DNA from: an uncultured Chromatiaceae bacterium
GTDB lineage: Bacteria > Pseudomonadota > Gammaproteobacteria > Chromatiales > Chromatiaceae
Assembly (NCBI GenBank): GCA_937923175.1
Contig: CALALB010000009.1
Span: 1 to 64,000, forward strand
Length of the DNA stretch: 64,000 nt
Reading direction: 5' to 3'
Part shown: one piece after another, positions 56,565 to 64,000 of the stretch
Layout: the number at the start of each line of letters is the position of its first letter
How positions within the stretch are numbered: position 1 is the stretch's first letter
The notes under the pieces: model-generated
Databases searched by the model: none
What the model saw: only the letters and a program-made list of their open reading frames with translations
Told to the model about the DNA's origin: nothing
Position numbers and translations under genes: made by a program

Positions 56565-58316
56565 GTGTCAACGGGGCAAACGCAACCCATCATGTTGAGC
56601 GGGGCCGAAATCGTCGTCCAGGCGCTGGTGGACGAGGGTGTGGAGTTCATCTTCGGCTATCCGGGCGGTGCGGTCCTGCATATCTATGATGCCCTGTTTC
56701 GGCAGGGCTCACTGCGCCATATCCTGGTTCGCCATGAACAGGGGGCAGCGCATGCAGCCGATGGCTATGCCCGGGCCACCGGCAAGTGCGGGGTCTGTTT
56801 GGTCACCTCGGGTCCGGGTGCGACCAATACGGTTACCGGTATTGCCACCGCCTATATGGACTCGATCCCTTTGGTGGTTATCACTGGCCAGGTGCCAACC
56901 CCGGTGATCGGCAGCGATGCCTTCCAGGAGGTCGATACGGTTGGTATTACCCGACCCTGTGTCAAACATAATTTTCTCGTCAAGGACGTGCGCGATCTGG
57001 CCTTGACGATCCGCAAGGCGTTCCATATCGCCACGACCGGTCGGCCGGGCCCGGTTGTGATCGACATCCCTAAAGATGTCACCGACCCCAATGTCAAGGT
57101 CCCCTATATCTATCCGCGCGAGATCCGCATGCGCTCCTATAACCCGGTCGAGAAGGGTCATCCGGGTCAGATCAAAAGGGCCGTTGAGCTCATGCTTCAG
57201 GCGCGCCGCCCGATCTTTTATACCGGCGGCGGGGTGATCCTCGGCAATGGTTCAGAGCAGCTGCGCGCCCTGGTGAAAGAGACGGGCTTTCCGATCACCA
57301 GCACCCTGATGGGTCTGGGCGCCTATCCCATGAGCGATCCCCAGTTCCTGGGGATGCTGGGGATGCACGGGACCTATGAGGCCAACATGGCCATGCATGA
57401 GTGTGATCTCTTGATCGCGGTGGGCGCCCGTTTCGACGATCGGGTCACCGGTAAGCTCGAGCATTTCTGCCCCCACGCCCAGATCATCCATATCGATGTC
57501 GATCCCTCTTCGATCGCCAAGAACGTGCGCGTCGATGTCCCCATCGTCGGTCAGGTAGCGAGTGTCTTAAGCGATATACTGCGGGTCTATCGCGAGCAGC
57601 GCGCCCACCTCCAGCCCCCCTCGCTCGCTGACTGGTGGGCCAAGATCCAGGACTGGCGGGCGCTGGAGTGTTTGCGATACCCAGACTCAGAGACCATCAT
57701 CAAGCCCCAATTTGCTGTTGAGACGCTCTACAAGGTCACCCAGGGTGATCTGTATCTGACCTCGGATGTCGGTCAGCATCAGATGTTCGCCGCCCAGTTC
57801 TATCGCTTTGACCAACCGCGGCGCTGGATCAACTCAGGTGGGCTAGGCACCATGGGCTATGGGTTGCCAGCGGCGATGGGCGTACAATTGGCCTATCCAG
57901 ATGCCCAGGTGGCCTGTATCTCGGGTGAGGCAAGTATCCTGATGTGTATCCAGGAGCTTGCGACCTGTAAACAATATGATCTGCCCATCAAGATTATCCT
58001 CCTGAACAACGGCTATATGGGTATGGTACGCCAGTGGCAGGAACTCTTTTACGAGAGCCGGTATTCGCATTCCTATGTCGATGCCCTGCCGGATTTCGTC
58101 AAGCTCGCCGAGAGTTTCGGTCATATCGGGATGCGCGTCGAACGTCCCGCCGAACTCGAGGAGGCGATGCGCTCGGCCTTTGCCATGCGCGATCGGCTGG
58201 TCTTCATGGATATCGTCGTCGACCCGGCCGAGAATGTCTATCCCATGATCGCCGCCGGTAAGGGGCAGCATGAGATGCAGCTCTCACCGCATCATGCCGA
58301 CCGCGAACTGGCCTAA
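56565..58316 (+). CDS. ilvB: Acetolactate synthase large subunit
   Basis: A 583-residue ThDP enzyme, first step of valine, leucine and isoleucine synthesis. Present are FIFGYPGGAVLHIYDAL, the catalytic-Glu region VRHEQGAAHAADGYARATG, the FAD segment AVGARFDDRVTGK, and the ThDP motif ISGEASILMCIQELAT ending in LLNNGYMGMVRQW. The usual GDGS at the ThDP motif is GEAS here. GTG 56565 is the likely start; an ATG nine codons downstream is an alternative. Leads ilvBHC. Confidence 0.95.
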   Translation: MSTGQTQPIMLSGAEIVVQALVDEGVEFIFGYPGGAVLHIYDALFRQGSLRHILVRHEQGAAHAADGYARATGKCGVCLVTSGPGATNTVTGIATAYMDSIPLVVITGQVPTPVIGSDAFQEVDTVGITRPCVKHNFLVKDVRDLALTIRKAFHIATTGRPGPVVIDIPKDVTDPNVKVPYIYPREIRMRSYNPVEKGHPGQIKRAVELMLQARRPIFYTGGGVILGNGSEQLRALVKETGFPITSTLMGLGAYPMSDPQFLGMLGMHGTYEANMAMHECDLLIAVGARFDDRVTGKLEHFCPHAQIIHIDVDPSSIAKNVRVDVPIVGQVASVLSDILRVYREQRAHLQPPSLADWWAKIQDWRALECLRYPDSETIIKPQFAVETLYKVTQGDLYLTSDVGQHQMFAAQFYRFDQPRRWINSGGLGTMGYGLPAAMGVQLAYPDAQVACISGEASILMCIQELATCKQYDLPIKIILLNNGYMGMVRQWQELFYESRYSHSYVDALPDFVKLAESFGHIGMRVERPAELEEAMRSAFAMRDRLVFMDIVVDPAENVYPMIAAGKGQHEMQLSPHHADRELA

Positions 58317-58352
58317 TCTCCCGCGCAACCGAATCGATCCGAGACCTATCTC

Positions 58353-58844
58353 ATGAGACATATCATCGCCGTGTTGCTGGAGAACGAGGCTGGGGCGCTA
58401 TCGCGCGTTGCCGGACTCTTTTCGGCCCGTGGCTATAACATCGAATCGCTCACGGTGGCCCCAACCGAGGATCCGACCCTCTCGCGCATGACCCTGGTCA
58501 CCATTGGCAATGACGAGGTCATCGAACAGATCAAGAAACAGCTCAATAAGCTCATCGATACCGTGAAGCTGGTCGAGCTGACCGAGGGTGAGCATATCGA
58601 GCGCGAGATGATGATGGTCAAGGTGCGGGCCGAGCGCCAGGATCGCGAGGAATTGAAGCGTCTGGTCGATATCTTTCGCGCCAAGATCATCGACGTGAGC
58701 GAGATTAGCTATGTCATCGAGCTGACCGGTCATTCGGGCAAGCTCGATGCCTTCCTCAACGCCTTGCCCAAGGGGTTAATCATCGAGGTCGTCCGTTCAG
58801 GCCCAACCGCTATCGCGCGCGGGCCGAAGGGCCTGACCCTATAG
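58353..58844 (+). CDS. ilvH: Acetolactate synthase small (regulatory) subunit
   Basis: A 163-residue ACT-domain protein that activates the large subunit and gives valine feedback. It starts MRHIIAVLLENEAGALSRVA and includes GLFSARGYNIESLTVAPTED and the second domain with FRAKIIDVSEISYVIELTGH. Length is normal. It lies 36 bases after ilvB. Confidence 0.96.
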   Translation: MRHIIAVLLENEAGALSRVAGLFSARGYNIESLTVAPTEDPTLSRMTLVTIGNDEVIEQIKKQLNKLIDTVKLVELTEGEHIEREMMMVKVRAERQDREELKRLVDIFRAKIIDVSEISYVIELTGHSGKLDAFLNALPKGLIIEVVRSGPTAIARGPKGLTL

Positions 58845-59928
<1,084 letters not shown>

Positions 59929-59930
<2 letters not shown>

Positions 59931-60135
59931 CCCCTGGGCCTGGGGGGTTGCTTGCCCCGGCCTTCACCGGGGTGACGGGGGGGAAATCCTGCGAGGTGAG
60001 GGGGTGGTGTCATTCCGGTGCCCTTTTTTCGTCATTCCGGCGCAAGCCGGAATCCAGAAGGAACCCTCGGCAGCGCCAGGGATTCTCTGGACCCCGCCCC
60101 GACTTGCCGTCGGGGTGAGCCCGGCCTTTTCCCCA
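59929..60135 (+). repeat. Hairpin-containing intergenic repeat element
   Basis: Region after ilvC rich in inverted repeats: CCCCGG-CCTTCA-CCGGGG (59955-59972) and a perfect ATTCCGGC-GCAA-GCCGGAAT hairpin with tetraloop (60034-60053). GTCATTCCGG appears twice, at about 60009 and 60031. Such palindromic elements beginning GTCATTCC are widespread in proteobacterial intergenic DNA. A degraded relative lies at about 4050-4090. Confidence 0.75.
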
Positions 60136-60220
60136 GGGTGTCGGCGGGCGACCCTACCAGGGTCAGGAGGATATTGGATGGATGATTGCCCGCCGCGCCG
60201 GACCCTAGAGGGGATATCGC

Positions 60221-60643
60221 ATGTCAGCTCAACCACCGAGCGAGCCGCTCTATTTCGATTGGCCGGTACGCGTCTATTATGAGGATACCGACGCTGCCGG
60301 GGTGGTCTTCTATGCCAATTATCTGCGTTTCATGGAGCGCGGGCGTACCGAATGGCTGCGCGCACTCGGTTTCGAGCAGGATGTGTTGCGCGCGCAAGAG
60401 GGTGTGCTCTTTGCGGTTACAGCGATCGAGCTGGTTTATCTAGCCCCCGCCCGCTTCAATGACCTCCTGACGGTGCGCTCTCGGCTGATCCGCAAGGGTG
60501 GCGCCAGCCTCGAATTTGAGCAGCTGGTTATCCGCTGGGCCGATCGCGCGGCTTGTTGTCAGGGTCGGGTCAGGGTAGCCTGTCTCGATGCCGTAAGCCT
60601 GCGCCCGCGCCGGCTGCCAGGGTCATTGCTGTCTGTGCTTTAA
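60221..60643 (+). CDS. ybgC: Acyl-CoA thioesterase YbgC
   Basis: A 140-residue hotdog-fold thioesterase. The signature VYYEDTDAAGVVFYANYLRF with the catalytic Asp is present, then FMERGRTEWLRALGF. It is the usual first gene of the tol-pal cluster and is linked to phospholipid metabolism. AGAGGGG lies upstream of the ATG. Confidence 0.95.
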   Translation: MSAQPPSEPLYFDWPVRVYYEDTDAAGVVFYANYLRFMERGRTEWLRALGFEQDVLRAQEGVLFAVTAIELVYLAPARFNDLLTVRSRLIRKGGASLEFEQLVIRWADRAACCQGRVRVACLDAVSLRPRRLPGSLLSVL

Positions 60644-60721
60644 AGCCCGGGCGAACCCTGAGTTGAACAGCCCCTGGTTAACTGTCTTTGGCTGGGCATT
60701 GATCTAACCCAAGCGAAACGC

Positions 60722-61396
60722 ATGAACGCCGAATTGTCGATCCTAAACCTGGTTCTTCAGGCCAGCCCGGTTGTCCAGCTAGTGCTGGCCCTGCTTATCC
60801 TTGCCTCGCTCGTCTCTTGGACCCTCATCCTAGACCGGGCCCAGGTGTTGGGCCGTGCCCGTCGATTAGCTGAGCGTTTCGAGGATCGGTTTTGGTCAGG
60901 GGATGATCTGGCGGCACTCTATAAAGAACTCAGCCAGGATAAGCGGGCCAATCAGGGCCTGAGCGCGATCTTCCGGGCCGGATTCAAAGATTTCGTGCGT
61001 CTGCGCAAGGTCGAGGATAATGATTTACTTACGGTGCTGCAGGGGACGGAGCGGGCGATGCGGGTGGCCTTGAGCCGCGAGATGGATCGTCTGGAGGCGC
61101 ATCTGCCGATGCTTGCGACCATAGGTTCAGTCAGCCCCTATGTGGGGCTATTCGGCACGGTCTGGGGGATCATGCAGTCATTCCATACCTTGGGCAGGAT
61201 GGAGCAGGCAACCCTGGCAGCGGTTGCGCCCGGGATCGCTGAGGCCCTGGTTGCCACCGCCATCGGTCTGTTCGCTGCGATCCCAGCGGTCGTTGCCTAT
61301 AACCGCTATGCGAGCCAGGTCGAGCGGCTCAATAACCGCTACGAGGAGTTTGTCGAGGAGTTTATGAACCTGCTCCAGCGCCAGGGGCGGTGTTGA
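60722..61396 (+). CDS. tolQ: Tol-Pal system protein TolQ
   Basis: A 224-residue inner-membrane protein, proton-channel partner of TolR and relative of ExbB/MotA. Three membrane helices: LVLALLILASLVSWTLIL near the N terminus, and in the second half VSPYVGLFGTVWGIMQSF and LVATAIGLFAAIPAVVAY. The TolQRA complex energises outer-membrane constriction in division. Its stop overlaps tolR by seven bases. Confidence 0.97.
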   Translation: MNAELSILNLVLQASPVVQLVLALLILASLVSWTLILDRAQVLGRARRLAERFEDRFWSGDDLAALYKELSQDKRANQGLSAIFRAGFKDFVRLRKVEDNDLLTVLQGTERAMRVALSREMDRLEAHLPMLATIGSVSPYVGLFGTVWGIMQSFHTLGRMEQATLAAVAPGIAEALVATAIGLFAAIPAVVAYNRYASQVERLNNRYEEFVEEFMNLLQRQGRC

Positions 61397-61848
61397 ACAG
61401 GGGTTTAAGGGTGATCCGCCATCGCCGCAACCGCCGCCGGCTCATGGCCGAGATCAATGTCGTGCCCTATATCGATGTCATGCTGGTGCTCCTGGTCATC
61501 TTCATGGTGACTGCACCCTTGATCACCACTGGGGTGAGGGTCGATCTGCCCAAGGTGACTGCAGGTCCGATCCCGGAGGCGGCGACTGCGCCGGCAGTGA
61601 TCAGCATCGATCGATCCGGCCAATATTATCTCGATATAGGCGAGGACCGCGCTCAGCCGGCAAGCGAGGAGATGCTCTATGATCGGCTGCGGCTTGTTTT
61701 GGGCTACCGCCCCACAACCCCAGTCTTGGTGCGGGGCGATGCGGCGGTCGACTATGGTCGGGTGGTACTGGCAATGTCCATCGCCCAGCAGGCTGGAGCT
61801 ACCGAGATTGGACTCATCACCCTTCCGCTAGCCCCTCAAACCCGATGA
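61390..61848 (+). CDS. tolR: Tol-Pal system protein TolR
   Basis: A 152-residue single-pass protein. The N-terminal helix with the proton-carrying Asp is NVVPYIDVMLVLLVIFMVTA, followed by the periplasmic domain (PLITTGVRVDLPK). Start is GTG 61390, or the GTG at 61411 nearer the conserved region. The stop overlaps the tolA start by four bases. Confidence 0.95.
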   Translation: MLNRGLRVIRHRRNRRRLMAEINVVPYIDVMLVLLVIFMVTAPLITTGVRVDLPKVTAGPIPEAATAPAVISIDRSGQYYLDIGEDRAQPASEEMLYDRLRLVLGYRPTTPVLVRGDAAVDYGRVVLAMSIAQQAGATEIGLITLPLAPQTR

Positions 61849-62936
61849 TTTGGGAAGACCTGCGCGTCGAACGCCAGGCCTTTTATGGCTCGCTCGCGCT
61901 GCATCTTATCCTGGCGCTCCTGCTCTTGCTGGGTGCAAACCCCTTTCGCTCGGCTAGCGAGCGGGATCAGGGCATTCGGCCGATTCAGGCCCATTTGGTC
62001 GCTGAAACGATCGGCCCTAACCCAGAGAAGGGCCCCTCGCCCATGCCAGAGGTCCCAGTGGATCAGGGCGCCGGGCAAGGGAGACCAGAGTCATCGCCCC
62101 CAGCGCTGTCCCAAGCAGCCGAGCAGCCAGCCCAGGCTGAGCCCCTGCCCGAGGCGATAGGCCCTGCGCAAGAGGAGTCAGGCGGGCGCCTGCAAGCCGA
62201 GGCCGAGCGTCTAGCCGCTGAGGAGCAGGCGCGGCTGGAGGCTGAGGAGAGGGCCAGGCGTCAGGCTGAGACCGAACGGCACCGCGCTGAACAACAGGCC
62301 CGAGAGGAACGGGTGCGTCGGCAGGCGGAGCGCGAGGCGCGCGAACGCGCCGAGGCTGAACGTCGCCGCCAGGCCGAGGAGCGGGCCCGCCTCCAAGACA
62401 GGGCCGAGCGGCAACGATTACAAGAAGAGGCCGAGCGTCTAGCCGCTGAGGAACAGGCGCGACTGGAGGCCGAGCTAGCCCAGGCCCGTCAGCGCCAGCT
62501 CGCCGAGGAATCCAAACGCCTGGCCGAGATCGAGGAACGCCGCCTCGCCGAAGAGCAGCGGCGATTGGCAGGACAGGTCCAGCCGCCGTACCCTCAGTCT
62601 CAGGCTGAACCCCAGACCCCCAGGCAGACGGGGGGAGCGCCCTTTGCTCAGGACCTCAGCGAGGCCCAGCGCTATATTCCGATCATCCGCGAACGCGTCC
62701 GTCAGTTTTGGGAACGCCCAGTGGCGAGCGGGGCAGGACTGTCGGCTGTGGTCAGGGTGCGCCTACTGCCGGGTGGCGAGGTGATACCGGGCAGCGTTCA
62801 GATCGTTAAGAGCAGCGGGCAGACGGCCTTCGACCAGTCGGTCATCGCTGCCGTCTATCGGGCCTCGCCCTTGCCGGTACCTGCGGGTGCGGCCTTTGCC
62901 CCTTTTCGCGAGTTTGATTTGACCTTTCGCCCTTGA
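61845..62936 (+). CDS. tolA: Tol-Pal system protein TolA
   Basis: A 363-residue protein: one N-terminal membrane helix (SLALHLILALLLLLGA), a Pro-rich linker, a long Glu/Arg/Ala-rich coiled coil (about residues 115-250) and a C-terminal TonB-like domain (IRERVRQFWERPVASGAGLS and later FDQSVIAAVYRASPLPVP). It spans the periplasm to reach Pal and TolB. An AERLAAEEQARLEAE stretch occurs twice in the coiled coil, and the DNA behind it is nearly identical (62199-62242 and 62427-62470). Confidence 0.95.
   Translation: MIWEDLRVERQAFYGSLALHLILALLLLLGANPFRSASERDQGIRPIQAHLVAETIGPNPEKGPSPMPEVPVDQGAGQGRPESSPPALSQAAEQPAQAEPLPEAIGPAQEESGGRLQAEAERLAAEEQARLEAEERARRQAETERHRAEQQAREERVRRQAEREARERAEAERRRQAEERARLQDRAERQRLQEEAERLAAEEQARLEAELAQARQRQLAEESKRLAEIEERRLAEEQRRLAGQVQPPYPQSQAEPQTPRQTGGAPFAQDLSEAQRYIPIIRERVRQFWERPVASGAGLSAVVRVRLLPGGEVIPGSVQIVKSSGQTAFDQSVIAAVYRASPLPVPAGAAFAPFREFDLTFRP
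62199..62470 (+). repeat. Direct repeat within the tolA coiled coil
   Basis: Two ~44-base copies, at about 62199-62242 and 62427-62470, identical over the first 26 bases and differing at a few third-position sites after. Each encodes AERLAAEEQARLEAE. Confidence 0.8.
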
Positions 62937-62970
62937 TTCTCCGAGTCAGACGACTCAAATCATCTTTACA

Positions 62971-64000
62971 ATGAGCATGCTGATGATGCGCCTTGTCGCC
63001 CCTTTGGCAGTCCTGATCCCTGATTATCGGTATGGGCGAGCGCTGATTGCGGCCCTCCTTTTCCTGGGCTTGCCGTCCCTTTGGGCTCAGCCCCGTCTCA
63101 ATATCGAGGTCAGTGGTGGTACTGAAATGGCCCAGCCGATTGCCATCGTCCCGTTCGGGCTGTCCGAGGACCAGTCCCCGCAGGTCGATCTCGCTGCGAT
63201 CATCGCCGCCGATCTTGCCCGCACCGGACGATTCAGACCCCTGGCGACCCGCGACCTGCTTGATCGCCCGACCCGGCGCGAGGAGGTCGATTTTCGTGAC
63301 TGGAGCCTGCTGGGGGCGAATAATCTGGCCATCGGGCGTATCGAGCCGGCAGCCGGCGGGTATCAGGTTAGCTTTGCCCTCTTCGATGTCTTCAGGGCCA
63401 CAGAGATTGCCAATGGGACCCTGACCAGCACCGCTAGCGGTCTACGTCAGACGGCCCATCGGATCGCTGATGAGATCTATGAACGCCTGACTGGACAACC
63501 AGGGGTCGCCTCGACCCGGATCGCCTATGTGAGCAGTCGCGACAGCAGCCCTGATCCTGAGATCAGTCTGCGGGTCGCCGATGCGGATGGCTCCAATCCC
63601 CAAACCATCGTTTCCGCGGCTGAACCGATCCTGTCGCCGGCCTGGTCGCCGGATGGCCGCAGGCTTGCCTATGTCTCGTTTGAGAATAAACGCCCGGCGA
63701 TCTATATCCAGGAGCTTGCCACTGGCAGACGCGAGCTGGTCGCGAGTTATCCTGGGATCAATGGCTCGCCGGCCTTCTCGCCGGATGGCGGGCGGCTGGC
63801 GATGACCCTCTCCAAGGATGGCAACCCCGAGATCTATGTTCTGGATCTGGCCAGCGGTGCCCTCAGGCGTCTGACCGATCATTTTGCGATCGATACCGAA
63901 CCAACCTGGTCGCCGGATGGTCAATGGATCGCCTTTACCTCGGATCGCGCAGGCACTCCCCAGATCTATCGGATGCCAGCCAATGGCGGTCCGGCTGAGC
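62971..64000 (+). CDS. tolB: Tol-Pal system protein TolB, truncated by the window end
   Basis: 343 codons of TolB, a periplasmic beta-propeller protein that binds Pal. A signal region (ALIAALLFLGLPSLWA) leads to the N-terminal domain (LNIEVSGGTEMAQPIAIVPF), then propeller repeats with the WSPDG signature (PAWSPDGRRLAYVSF, PAFSPDGGRLAMTL, PTWSPDGQWIAFTSD). ATG 62971 is taken; further ATGs follow within a few codons. The 3' end, and presumably pal, lie outside. Confidence 0.95.
   Translation, partial: MSMLMMRLVAPLAVLIPDYRYGRALIAALLFLGLPSLWAQPRLNIEVSGGTEMAQPIAIVPFGLSEDQSPQVDLAAIIAADLARTGRFRPLATRDLLDRPTRREEVDFRDWSLLGANNLAIGRIEPAAGGYQVSFALFDVFRATEIANGTLTSTASGLRQTAHRIADEIYERLTGQPGVASTRIAYVSSRDSSPDPEISLRVADADGSNPQTIVSAAEPILSPAWSPDGRRLAYVSFENKRPAIYIQELATGRRELVASYPGINGSPAFSPDGGRLAMTLSKDGNPEIYVLDLASGALRRLTDHFAIDTEPTWSPDGQWIAFTSDRAGTPQIYRMPANGGPAE

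Overview
The window is a gene-dense, GC-rich bacterial chromosome segment. It most resembles a purple sulfur bacterium of the Chromatiaceae (Gammaproteobacteria). The main reason is a complete soeABC operon (cytoplasmic sulfite dehydrogenase, best known from Allochromatium vinosum) beside a second, Tat-exported sulfur-type molybdoenzyme operon, among ordinary gammaproteobacterial housekeeping genes (prfB-lysS, leuS-lptE, ybgC-tolQRAB, ilv, gcv). The genus is an inference. No photosynthesis gene, rRNA, tRNA, CRISPR array or intact insertion sequence was seen.

Layout. 1-5.2 kb: the 3' end of groEL with its terminator, then soeABC behind a good sigma-70-like promoter. 5.2-16.5 kb: a decayed DUF29 gene, an M1-type peptidase, a ChaN-PDZ protein, ogt, xerD, dsbC, a PP2C phosphatase, a frameshifted c-type cytochrome, a queuosine-precursor transporter, cpdA and mltD. 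16.5-24 kb: a glgX-gnd-maf operon, a PilZ protein and an L,D-transpeptidase/class V aminotransferase pair. 24-36 kb: prfB with a programmed frameshift whose in-frame stop is UAA, then lysS, ygfZ, an RNB exonuclease, two small cell-wall enzymes, a pentapeptide-repeat protein, holA, a DegQ-type protease and mobA. 36-44 kb: polyphosphate:AMP phosphotransferase and a five-gene Sre/Psr-type molybdoenzyme operon (catalytic, FeS and NrfD subunits, a TorD-type chaperone and a HybE-like protein) with an FNR-type box upstream. 44-49 kb: the glycine-cleavage operon gcvT-H-PA-PB-dgkA. 49-64 kb: a YbeL-like protein, leuS-lptE, suhB, manC, ychF, ilvBHC, a hairpin repeat, ybgC and tolQRA plus truncated tolB.

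How the genes work together. Two complex iron-sulfur molybdoenzymes lie about 35 kb apart. SoeABC has no Tat signal and should act on the cytoplasmic face. The Sre-like enzyme has a twin-arginine signal and should act in the periplasm. mobA, which makes the bis-MGD form of the cofactor both need, lies between them, and the second operon carries its own maturation proteins. The most distinctive observations are the HybE-like gene in a molybdoenzyme operon, the UAA frameshift stop in prfB, and two gene remnants (DUF29, cytochrome c) recovered by reading across frames. All calls are from reading the sequence; no database search was run.
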